From JAVBSX01 sp031549565 (lineage in GTDB: Bacteria; Planctomycetota; Planctomycetia; Pirellulales; Thermoguttaceae), in assembly GCA_031549565.1 (NCBI GenBank), contig JAVBPO010000081.1, forward strand, positions 1 to 64,000: a stretch of 64,000 bases of DNA, in the 5' to 3' direction. Made by a program: the position numbers and the translations under genes. The notes under the pieces are model-generated. The model did not search any database and had not been told where the DNA came from. It worked only from the letters and a program-made list of their open reading frames with translations. This document shows positions 42,817 through 50,586 of this stretch, one piece after another (position 1 is the stretch's first letter; each line of letters starts with the position of its first letter).

Positions 42817-43986
42817 TTGAATCTCGAAGAGTGCTTTTTGGAACTGATTTCGCGGAAAAATCACGACCTTTTTTCTCAAACGCTTCGCGGCCTGCTTTAC
42901 GGCAGTGAGCTCCCTTACGCGACTTTCATGTGTTTGAGGAATCTTTTCTACGATCGGGATTGGTCGCGGTCGTTTTCCGTGAATGTGCCGGTTGTGAGCG
43001 TCGGCAATTTAACACTCGGCGGAACCGGTAAAACCCCGCTGGTCGCGCACTTGACGCAATGGGCACTGAACCGAAAAATCCGACCCGGCCTGGTCAGTCG
43101 CGGATATCGTAAGGGAAGACAGAAGCCGTCCGACGAATCGCCTTCCGTTGCTTTTGAATCGACTTTCGACTGGTCGCTCAACGATGAAGGGAGGGAGTTG
43201 GCGATCCGCTTTCCGAATGTTCCTCATGTTCAATCGCCGGACCGTTTTGCCGCCGCGAGTCGTTTGCTTGCCGCATCCAAGGTTGGGCTCCTGATTTTAG
43301 ACGACGCGTTTCAACATCGACGTATGAAACGAAATTTGGATATCGTTCTGCTCGATTCCCGGGAACCGTTCGGGTACGGACACGTCTTCCCGGGAGGATT
43401 GCTGCGGGAATCGATTCGCTCTTTGGACAGGGCAGGAATCGTACTGCTTTCCCGGGCGGACGCGGTTTCGGAGTCTCGGCGGCTTGAAATCCGGCGGCAG
43501 GTCGAGCAGCTCGCCCCCGAAGCGGTTTGGGGCGAAGTCGTTCATAAGCCAATTGCCTTGGTTTCCTACTTCCAATCCAGCCCGCGCAATGATTCGCAAA
43601 TCAACACGGAATTGAGCGGATTTTTCGGACAGAGAACCGCCCCGCTCGCGTTTCTGGAGGGAAAGCGAGTGTTCGCGTTTTCCGGAATCGCCCGACCGGA
43701 CTCGTTCCGTAAAACGCTGCTCGACGGTCGGGCGGAGGTTGTTCGCTTTGAATCTTTGTCGGATCATCACGACTTCACGGACCGGGAAATCGAGCGTCTG
43801 GCTGCCGAAGCGAAAAACTGTGACGCCGAAATCGTCCTATGCACGATGAAAGATCTCGTAAAAATCCGCAAACGAACCCTCGCCGAAAAAGAGCTCTGGG
43901 CCTTGGCAATCGGAATCGAATTTCTCCAAGGGGAAGAAGAATTCGATCGACGATTGGAGGGGGTAATAAGAAATCTCAAACTGTAA
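42817..43986 (+). CDS. lpxK: Tetraacyldisaccharide 4'-kinase LpxK
   Basis: LpxK phosphorylates the 4' position of the lipid A disaccharide at the inner membrane, so this organism is predicted to make lipid A. The product is 389 residues with a TTG start and AGGA about six bases before it; no ATG fits earlier. A family N-terminal region comes first, then the P-loop V-G-N-L-T-L-G-G-T-G-K-T-P, then S-R-G-Y, D-D-A-F-Q-H-R and D-I-V-L-L-D. The C-terminal domain includes F-S-G-I-A-R-P-D-S-F and S-D-H-H-D-F-T. Other lpx genes are not adjacent. Confidence 0.93.
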   Translation: MNLEECFLELISRKNHDLFSQTLRGLLYGSELPYATFMCLRNLFYDRDWSRSFSVNVPVVSVGNLTLGGTGKTPLVAHLTQWALNRKIRPGLVSRGYRKGRQKPSDESPSVAFESTFDWSLNDEGRELAIRFPNVPHVQSPDRFAAASRLLAASKVGLLILDDAFQHRRMKRNLDIVLLDSREPFGYGHVFPGGLLRESIRSLDRAGIVLLSRADAVSESRRLEIRRQVEQLAPEAVWGEVVHKPIALVSYFQSSPRNDSQINTELSGFFGQRTAPLAFLEGKRVFAFSGIARPDSFRKTLLDGRAEVVRFESLSDHHDFTDREIERLAAEAKNCDAEIVLCTMKDLVKIRKRTLAEKELWALAIGIEFLQGEEEFDRRLEGVIRNLKL

Positions 43987-44170
43987 AGGGCATGGGGCAG
44001 AAGCATGAATTTCCCGTAAGTCCGTTTCAAAATGCGCGAAGTCCCGCGTACAGAACTTGATTTCATAGCTCAAGTCGATAAAATGGCGACTTCGTTTCGG
44101 TTTCGCCGCACCCCGACGTCGGCGCCGTTTCTTTCCGGGGATATTTGCTCGCAACCAAAATGCTACGCCC

Positions 44171-45364
44171 ATGAAACGCTGGCTCTATCTCGCTCTTGGA
44201 ATCGCCGCTAACATCGCTCAAGGGGTCGCCTATGCCGGGAGCGTCTTTTCGACGCCGGTATTGCTCATGGTCGGCATCGAAAACACTCCGGAAGCCCCGG
44301 ACGCACTGAAAACCCATTGGCAAACGGTTTTCACGCTGAGCATCATGTTTTTGCCGGTCGGAATGATTCTGGCCGGGCGACTGGCCGACCGCAAGGGGCC
44401 GCGACTACCGATCGCCATGGGAGCGGTGGTTTACGGTCTCGCGTTGATTCTCGCGTCTTTGACGAAAAATTACTACGTTCTTTGTTTTTCGCTCGGTTTT
44501 CTTTTGTCGATGGGGAGCGGACTCGCTTACGGCCCGATCGTTGCCAGCGTCGTCCGTTGGTTCCCGGACCGTAGGGGACTCGCGTCCGGCTTGATTGTCG
44601 GAGCGCTCGGCTTCGGACCGGTGCTCATCGCCCCGCTTTGCGCAACGCTTTTAAACCGGTATCACTGGGAGATGAGTTCCGTTTTGCTCCTGCTTGGAGC
44701 CTGTGCGTTCGTCGCGATCGGGGCGGCGTCGTTCATTACCAGTCCGCCGAGCGTCGCACCACAGAGCCCCGCAACGATGGCAGTACCGACGAAAAACGAG
44801 TACAATTGGCTCGGCATGATCCGGACCCGGGAGTTCTGGATGCTTTTCGTGCTCTTTTTCCTCGGAACCGCGCCCGGTTTGATGGTGATCAGCCAAACGA
44901 ACCGGATGTTCTCGGAAGTCTGCCAAATCGAGCCGGAATCCGCGTGGATCAGCGTCGTGGTCCTTGCCGCCGCGAACACGTTCGGTCGTATCCTTTGGGG
45001 AGGGGTCAGCGACTATCTCGGTCGTTTAAGTACGCTCGTAATCATGTTTATCTGTTCGACGATCGCGTTGGGAATTTTCCCGAGCATGACGCAGCCGGCG
45101 ATGCTTCTTGCCGTCATCTTCCTGATCGGAACGACATACGGCGGTTATCTCGGCTTATTCCCATCGCTTTGCGCCGATTCGTTCGGGCTGAAGAACATGT
45201 CGCTCAATTACGCGATTTTGTTCATTGCGTTTTCCATTGCTGCGATCGTCGGCCCACGGGTCTACGGATTGCTCGCGATGCAACACGCTTTCATGATCGC
45301 CGCCACCTTTGCCCTTGTCGGTTGCGTTGCGACGATCGGATACAAAGTCGTCAGTAAGAAATGA
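44171..45364 (+). CDS. MFS transporter, OFA (oxalate/formate antiporter)-like
   Basis: 397 residues with 12 predicted membrane segments. The N-terminal G-V-A-Y-A-G-S-V-F-S-T-P-V, the loop 2-3 motif G-R-L-A-D-R-K-G-P-R, G-S-G-L-A-Y-G-P-I-V-A-S-V-V-R-W-F-P-D-R-R-G-L-A-S-G and G-R-I-L-W-G-G-V-S-D-Y-L-G-R point to the OFA branch of the major facilitator superfamily. The substrate is probably a small organic anion but cannot be read from sequence. The gene stands alone; 184 bases without a gene precede it. Confidence 0.85.
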   Translation: MKRWLYLALGIAANIAQGVAYAGSVFSTPVLLMVGIENTPEAPDALKTHWQTVFTLSIMFLPVGMILAGRLADRKGPRLPIAMGAVVYGLALILASLTKNYYVLCFSLGFLLSMGSGLAYGPIVASVVRWFPDRRGLASGLIVGALGFGPVLIAPLCATLLNRYHWEMSSVLLLLGACAFVAIGAASFITSPPSVAPQSPATMAVPTKNEYNWLGMIRTREFWMLFVLFFLGTAPGLMVISQTNRMFSEVCQIEPESAWISVVVLAAANTFGRILWGGVSDYLGRLSTLVIMFICSTIALGIFPSMTQPAMLLAVIFLIGTTYGGYLGLFPSLCADSFGLKNMSLNYAILFIAFSIAAIVGPRVYGLLAMQHAFMIAATFALVGCVATIGYKVVSKK

Positions 45365-45580
45365 AAACGCGGACAGACGACGCTCTTTCCGGTCCAATTT
45401 GCTTTTTCAACGATCCAAACACCCATCCGTTTCACCACTCGGGAGGAAAAAGCTGAACGCGCAACCGGATTTATTTTGTGGCGTCATGATTTTTGGGTGA
45501 GGTAAATAAATATTATTATGACGCCGGCTGCGACGCCGCTCGGCTACACGGAAATACGGTTTTCCCGTTTCATCTCATCG
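45365..45580. other. Intergenic stretch at the island boundary
   Basis: No gene seen. An inverted pair GGCGTCAT (45480) and ATGACGCC (to 45525) flanks an AT-rich 30-base loop. Composition becomes visibly more AT-rich from here leftward into the restriction genes' 3' end. Confidence 0.45.
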
Positions 45581-46414
45581 TTATTTGACACGTTTTCCAT
45601 ATCCTCGAATTTCCTCCTCCGAAAGTTCATCGGTTTCCACTAAACGATAATGCTTTTCGCTTTGGATCGAGATACCTATATCTGAATACTCAAACGCAAA
45701 CAAGGCGATTAAATCGTTTTCCATGAATTGCGCCGCGATGGGAATACAGATCAGGTTCGGAAACTTGTGTCGGCACATCGCGACGTCCTGTTCCAATTGA
45801 ACCGTTCCGAGCTTATCTTTTCCACCCTTCGCTTGAATGGGAATAACATAGTGGAGCCCTTGTTTGTCCAGACCGATGTAGATTTCGTCCGTTTCGATTT
45901 GTCCCATTCCCGGAACCGTCGTCCTAAGATGGTTTTGCAACGAATAACACCCCATGCCGAGAAAGATGTCGATCAGACGATTATAGCGTAATTTCGCGAG
46001 CAATCCTTGTTCGTCGTTCAATGCGTATCTCTCGATCACGCCCGGCGTCGAATCGGGAATTTTTGTTTCCGCGAGCATCGCATTCGGAACGATGCGAGGT
46101 AGGGTAGAAAGAGAAAAATTGTACTTGAATCGCCCGGTCGGACGAATCACCCATTCCATTCCCCGAGGCGCAAGTTGAGCAATCAATTTTGGAAAATTGA
46201 TTCGATATTGGAATGGATCAATCACATCGTCGAGGTTTTTTGGCAAAGGATATCCCATCTCTTGACTTGCCATTACCAAATCGCTCCGGCCAAATGAAAT
46301 CGATGTTATGCCACGAGAATAATACGTGAAAAAAATGACTTCAAGCATTAGAGTGTACCAATTCTTCGTCTCATTCATTGCAGCTTTCATGCAAAAAACC
46401 TTTCGAGCAATCAT
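45581..46414 (-). CDS. Restriction-operon protein with PD-(D/E)XK-like motif
   Basis: 277 residues, not assigned to a known family. The centre reads I-E-T-D-E-I-Y-I-G-L-D, then V-I-P-I-Q-A-K-G-G, which fits a PD-(D/E)XK nuclease core with a Q-x-K variant third motif (residues about 175-205). No separate DNA-binding domain is obvious. It starts with an ATGA overlap on the NotI-like endonuclease gene and is the last gene of the operon. It could be a second endonuclease, a nicking or accessory subunit, or a solo defence nuclease. Composition is visibly AT-richer than in the surrounding genes, suggesting transfer. Confidence 0.65.
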   Translation of the reverse strand: MIARKVFCMKAAMNETKNWYTLMLEVIFFTYYSRGITSISFGRSDLVMASQEMGYPLPKNLDDVIDPFQYRINFPKLIAQLAPRGMEWVIRPTGRFKYNFSLSTLPRIVPNAMLAETKIPDSTPGVIERYALNDEQGLLAKLRYNRLIDIFLGMGCYSLQNHLRTTVPGMGQIETDEIYIGLDKQGLHYVIPIQAKGGKDKLGTVQLEQDVAMCRHKFPNLICIPIAAQFMENDLIALFAFEYSDIGISIQSEKHYRLVETDELSEEEIRGYGKRVK

Positions 46415-47262
46415 GGAAGCATCATTAACGATTTGTCCGATATTTTACGTTCCAATTCCTGGACGATAGCCTGTAATTCCATTTTCGCTTCAGCGGCCAG
46501 CCCGAGACAGGTCGCGATGCCGTCCGCATCGGTGCTGAATCGATCCTCTAGCGAAAGGGAAAAAACCGAACCGGACTGATCCAAAGAATAAGAGTGAATG
46601 TGCATTGAGTCGCCCGTTTTTCCAGGACGCGACAGGTGATCGAAACAGAATTCACGCTCCATGTAATGCAGCAAATGATTCTGGACGATCAGGACAAGAT
46701 GCTTGTCGAGGTGTTCTATCGTTTCAATTTTATGATGAAGCTGAACAAGCGTCGTTTTCGCAGTCATTTTCCAATTCATTCCGAATTTCTTGTCCGACTG
46801 GGTGTCAGAAGTCTCGGCTTTGATTTTCTTTTCTGCGAGAAGCCGTTGTCGTTCCGGCCAAACCGTACCCGTCGTATCCATCGTTTGAAATTCGACGGCG
46901 ACAAAATCCTTGACCTTTCCCTTTTTGACGGACGCGAGAAAAAAGTCGATGCTTCCTCCAGGCACGGAAATTTCCGGAATGACATGAAATTCATTTCCAG
47001 GCTCGTGAAGCGTCAATAGGTGAATGCAATCACGAAACACCTGATTCTTGTCAAGAAGACGCTTGGGGCAGATCAACACATTTTTGTTGTCTTTGCCGTA
47101 TCGGACGGAACATGTTCCGATCGAAACTTCCGATTGGCTTTTTCTCACTTTGAAACAACGGCTTTTCGTGAACGGACAAATCTGTTTTTTCAAGATACTC
47201 TTCAAAGCAACCGAGCTGAGAGATGAAGCGGATTTACCAAAAAACTCAAGTATTCTATTCAT
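46411..47262 (-). CDS. NotI-family type II restriction endonuclease
   Basis: The start is taken at ATG 47262 (283 residues), 19 bases after the methyltransferase stop; a longer frame exists but overlaps that gene. Like NotI, the N-terminal part has a four-Cys metal-binding fold: C-P-F-T-K-S-R-C, then G-T-C-S-V and I-C-P-K-R-L-L-D. The catalytic core reads G-G-S-I-D-F-F-L, then V-A-V-E-F-Q-T-M-D-T-T-G, matching the D...E-x-Q active-site variant described for NotI (Asp160, Glu182, Gln184). NotI cuts GCGGCCGC; whether this homologue does is unknown. It should be protected by the upstream methyltransferase. Confidence 0.85.
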   Translation of the reverse strand: MNRILEFFGKSASSLSSVALKSILKKQICPFTKSRCFKVRKSQSEVSIGTCSVRYGKDNKNVLICPKRLLDKNQVFRDCIHLLTLHEPGNEFHVIPEISVPGGSIDFFLASVKKGKVKDFVAVEFQTMDTTGTVWPERQRLLAEKKIKAETSDTQSDKKFGMNWKMTAKTTLVQLHHKIETIEHLDKHLVLIVQNHLLHYMEREFCFDHLSRPGKTGDSMHIHSYSLDQSGSVFSLSLEDRFSTDADGIATCLGLAAEAKMELQAIVQELERKISDKSLMMLP

Positions 47263-47281
47263 TTGACGAGATATCGAGTGA

Positions 47282-48391
47282 TTAAAACAACGATGCACAC
47301 CGTTCGGAAGCGATGTCCAGATACTCCTTGCAAGTATCGATTCCGATTGATTTTCTCCCAAGATTCCTTGCGACAAGCATCGCGGTTCCCGTTCCTGCGA
47401 AGGGATCAAGAACGATCCCCGATTCCGGGCACGTCGCCAGTATTGGAATTTTGCACAAATCTTCGGGAAAAGGTGCGTAATGACTTTCACGTTGTTGCGT
47501 GTCTTCCGGGAGAATTTCCCAGACATCGCGCGGCTTACTTCCGTTTGGATGATATTTAAGAAAATAAAAGCCTCGATCTCGCAATTCTTTGGCGCGACCG
47601 GAGACTTTGACGGAATCGGAATGTGTCGTTCGTTGTTGCCCCCGAATGACCATTCGGAAGTCGGCTAACTTCCCCTCTTGGACTTCAGAAAGAATTGTCT
47701 CCAATGAGGAAAAAGCATTCATTTTCTCGACTTTGGTCAGAGCCGTGGAAAGCTCGATTTGCCGTTTGTAGCGAACCCCGCTAACTCCAGTTGCCGAGAC
47801 AATAGCTCCCTTAACGACCTTTGCCTTTTGCGGAGTCGCTCGAATAGAATCAACATCGTAAAAATAACCTTGTGCATTTTTGACGAAATGAAATACAGTT
47901 TCGTGAACGTTGCCGAGTTTGTCGCGTGCATTATCCGGACCGCCTTTGATTTTGTTCCAAATGACTTCGTTGCGTAATACCCAATTCTGGGAATCCATAA
48001 GCGTCAATGCGATTCTCCACGGAATCCCGAGAAGATTCTTGCTCCGGTAAGTGTCGCCAAGATTGAGCCAAAACGAGCCGGTTTCCTTTAAAACACGTTT
48101 CAACTCGAAAAAAATGTCGCACAGTGATGTTACATAATCTCGATAATTTTCTTCCAAGCCAATCCCTTCTGCATCATATTGCCGTTTTCCCCAATAGGGA
48201 GGGCTTGTGATACAACAATCTATGCTTTCGTCAGGGAATCGTTTTAATACGTCCAAGGAGTTTCCCCGTATAAAAAAAGGGGAAATTGTCGTTCCGTCAA
48301 GGTATTCCTCCAATGTCTCGGAAGCAAAAGTGAAACGTCGAGATCGGTTCGTTTTATTTGAAGATGGTTTTCTGGTTAATGTCGTTGGCAT
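47282..48391 (-). CDS. Site-specific DNA methyltransferase, beta class
   Basis: 369 residues. The catalytic motif IV, T-S-P-P-Y-W, is near residue 63 and the SAM-binding motif I, D-P-F-A-G-T-G-T-A, is near 335, so the order IV...I marks the beta class. S-P-P-Y occurs in N4-cytosine and some N6-adenine enzymes, so the modified base cannot be fixed. The middle (about 180-290) is the likely target-recognition region. It is the first gene of a three-gene operon with the endonuclease downstream, and it begins 29 bases after the thrS stop. This order lets protection precede cutting. Confidence 0.92.
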   Translation of the reverse strand: MPTTLTRKPSSNKTNRSRRFTFASETLEEYLDGTTISPFFIRGNSLDVLKRFPDESIDCCITSPPYWGKRQYDAEGIGLEENYRDYVTSLCDIFFELKRVLKETGSFWLNLGDTYRSKNLLGIPWRIALTLMDSQNWVLRNEVIWNKIKGGPDNARDKLGNVHETVFHFVKNAQGYFYDVDSIRATPQKAKVVKGAIVSATGVSGVRYKRQIELSTALTKVEKMNAFSSLETILSEVQEGKLADFRMVIRGQQRTTHSDSVKVSGRAKELRDRGFYFLKYHPNGSKPRDVWEILPEDTQQRESHYAPFPEDLCKIPILATCPESGIVLDPFAGTGTAMLVARNLGRKSIGIDTCKEYLDIASERCASLF

Positions 48392-48420
48392 TTATGTTTA
48401 TCTTGGAAGTATTTCGATTG

Positions 48421-50400
48421 TTACAATTTTTTTGTTCTCACTTCCTCCTCCAACCGTCGAATCACTTCGTCCAGCGGGATTTCGCCCAGTTCGCCGTCTT
48501 TACGACCGCGGAGGGCGACGGAGTTATTTTCTTCTTCCTTCGCTCCGACCACGGCTAAATACGGCAACAGGTCGTTGCGGCCATCGCGGATTTTGGCGCC
48601 GATCTTTTCGCCGCGCAAATCGCTGCTCGCCCGGAATCCGGCGTCCAAAAATTTCTGTTCCACTTTCTTCGCGTAGGCGTCGTACTTTTCACTGACCGTG
48701 AGAACCCGAACCTGCTCCGGAGCCAACCACAATGGAAACGCCGCGGCGAAGTGCTCGATCAGAATTCCGCAGAACCGCTCGAACGAGCCCAATGGGGCGC
48801 GGTGGATCATCACCGGGCTGTGCGGCTTGTTGTCCGGGCCGATGTATTCCAAATTAAACCGCTCCGGACTCGGCAAATTGTAGTCGAGCTGTACCGTTCC
48901 GAGCTGCCATTTCCGGCCCAGACAATCGCGCACGATAAAGTCCGCTTTCGGGCCGTAAAACGCCGCTTCCCCTTCGACGATTTCCAAACTCGGAAGGTCC
49001 ATCTCTTTGCAGACCTTTTCCAACGCCGCTTGCGCCTTCTTCCAGTTCTCCGGATTGCCGACGTATTTGTCGCTTACCCAATCGCGGAAACTGAGCCGGA
49101 CCTGGAAATCGTTGAAGCCAAGCGTCTTGAGAACCATGAGCGTCATATCGATGCAGCCGCGAAATTCCTCCTCGACCTGCTCCGGCGTACAAAAAATGTG
49201 CGCATCGTCTTGCGTGAAGCCGCGAACACGAGTCATGCCGTTCAGTTCGCCCGACTGCTCGAATCGGTGAACGCAGCCGAACTCCGCAAGCCTGAGCGGC
49301 AAATCCCGGTACGAACGCGGTTTGTTCATGTAAACCATCACATGATGCGGACAGTTCATCGGGCGCAACAGAAACTCGTCGCCGTCTTGCATCTTGATCG
49401 GCGGAAACTGGCTTTCGGCGTAGTAGGGATAATGCCCCGAGGTTTTGTAGAGCTCGATGTTTCCGATCACCGGCGTGTTGACGCATTGGTAACCCCGCTT
49501 GACCAAATCGCCGTAAATGAAGTTTTCGAGCTGTTTTCGTACGATCGCACCCTTCGGCAGCCAGAGAATAAGCCCTTGCCCCACCTTCTGTTCGATCGAG
49601 AACAGCTCATGTTTCTTGCCGAGTACGCGATGATCCCGCTTTTTCGCTTCTTCGAGTTGAAACAGATATTGCTCCAATTCCTTCTTGTCGAAAAACGCGG
49701 TTCCGTAGAGCCGTTGAAGCTGTTGATTGGCGGCATCCCCTTTCCAGTACGCTCCGGCGACCGACATGAGTTTGATCGCGCCGATGAATTTCGGTTTCGG
49801 AATGTGCGGACCGCGACAAAGATCGAGAAATTCTCCCTGCCGGTAAAACGAAACCGTTTCGTGCTCGCCGAGCCCTTCGCGGACATGTTCGACTTTGAGC
49901 ATTTGGTTCATTCCTTGGAGCATTTCGATCGCTTTGTTCCGGGGCACTTCGATCCGTTCGAATTTTTCGTCTTCCTTGAGAAGTCGTTTGATTTCCTCTT
50001 CGATTTTCGGGAAATCCTCTTCGCAGAGTTTGTGCTCCATCGAGAAATCGTAGTAGAACCCGTTCTCGACGGTCGGTCCGAACGCAAGTTCAACGCCGGG
50101 AAAGAGCCGCATGACTGCCCGGGCCATGATGTGCGCCGCGGAATGTCGCAAAATGTCGAGCGACTCCGGGTCTTTTTTCGTGAGCAACCGCAAATGGACT
50201 TCGCCGGACTCGGGGAGGAAATCTTCGGTGCCGAGGAGTGTGGGGGTGATGGAGGCCCAGGAACCTTCGGTTCCCGGGCTAAACATTGCGGCGACGGTTG
50301 CGCGGGCGAGGCCGGGGCTAATTCCTTCGGCGACGTCCAAGGGGCGAACACGGTTTTCAAACTCTTTGACGGCTCCGTCCGGTAATACGACTTTCAACAT
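48421..50400 (-). CDS. thrS: Threonyl-tRNA synthetase with repeat-derived insertion in TGS domain
   Basis: Charges tRNA-Thr. 659 residues, longer than E. coli ThrRS (642). Order: TGS domain (1-75), editing domain with H-S-A-A-H near residue 85, then the class II catalytic core (M-R-V-R-G-F-T-Q-D-D-A-H-I-F-C; M-N-C-P-H-H-V with the zinc-ligand Cys) and the anticodon-binding domain ending in R-L-E-E-E-V-R. In the TGS domain, between G-L-A-R-A-T-V-A-A and F-L-P-E-S-G-E-V, there is an extra stretch (F-S-P-G-T-E-G-S-W-A-S...). It makes the segment about 13 residues longer than the E. coli counterpart. The DNA at 50260-50283 matches a dispersed repeat. Confidence 0.96.
   Translation of the reverse strand: MLKVVLPDGAVKEFENRVRPLDVAEGISPGLARATVAAMFSPGTEGSWASITPTLLGTEDFLPESGEVHLRLLTKKDPESLDILRHSAAHIMARAVMRLFPGVELAFGPTVENGFYYDFSMEHKLCEEDFPKIEEEIKRLLKEDEKFERIEVPRNKAIEMLQGMNQMLKVEHVREGLGEHETVSFYRQGEFLDLCRGPHIPKPKFIGAIKLMSVAGAYWKGDAANQQLQRLYGTAFFDKKELEQYLFQLEEAKKRDHRVLGKKHELFSIEQKVGQGLILWLPKGAIVRKQLENFIYGDLVKRGYQCVNTPVIGNIELYKTSGHYPYYAESQFPPIKMQDGDEFLLRPMNCPHHVMVYMNKPRSYRDLPLRLAEFGCVHRFEQSGELNGMTRVRGFTQDDAHIFCTPEQVEEEFRGCIDMTLMVLKTLGFNDFQVRLSFRDWVSDKYVGNPENWKKAQAALEKVCKEMDLPSLEIVEGEAAFYGPKADFIVRDCLGRKWQLGTVQLDYNLPSPERFNLEYIGPDNKPHSPVMIHRAPLGSFERFCGILIEHFAAAFPLWLAPEQVRVLTVSEKYDAYAKKVEQKFLDAGFRASSDLRGEKIGAKIRDGRNDLLPYLAVVGAKEEENNSVALRGRKDGELGEIPLDEVIRRLEEEVRTKKL
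50260..50283 (-). repeat. TTTAGCCCG-GGTTCC repeat inserted in frame in thrS
   Basis: On the coding strand it reads TTTAGCCCG(G)GAACC(G)AAGGTTCC, 22 of 24 identical to the copy in the blaI leader (11321-11344), with a GGAACC/GGTTCC inverted repeat. Confidence 0.75.
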
Positions 50401-50511
50401 TCTGGAAACTCCGGGAAATTTGACGAAAACAAAGAGGCCATTCTAATCGGCAAGGTCAAAATTTCAAGTTCCCGGAAGCTCGAATCGCAGGGAAAGTCCG
50501 TCGGCTTTTTC

Positions 50512-50555
50512 GAAAAAAAAACGGCTTTTGAAGTCTTGTAACCTCAAAAGCCGTT
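50512..50555 (-). terminator. Rho-independent terminator of the giant surface-protein gene
   Basis: Reading leftward, the stem AACGGCTTTTGA/TCAAAAGCCGTT (12 perfect pairs, 12-base loop) is followed directly by a run of at least eight T. It lies about 30 bases after the stop codon. Confidence 0.9.
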
Positions 50556-50586
50556 CACGATCACCCGATTAACCCGGGGGTGTCGG

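Noticed and set aside
47263..47526. An N-terminal extension of the NotI-like endonuclease
   Set aside because: It overlaps the methyltransferase 3' end in another frame and adds no conserved motif; ATG 47262 follows the methyltransferase stop.
48751..50385. A 544-codon plus-strand frame opposite thrS
   Set aside because: The minus strand encodes an unmistakable ThrRS; the plus frame has no family features.
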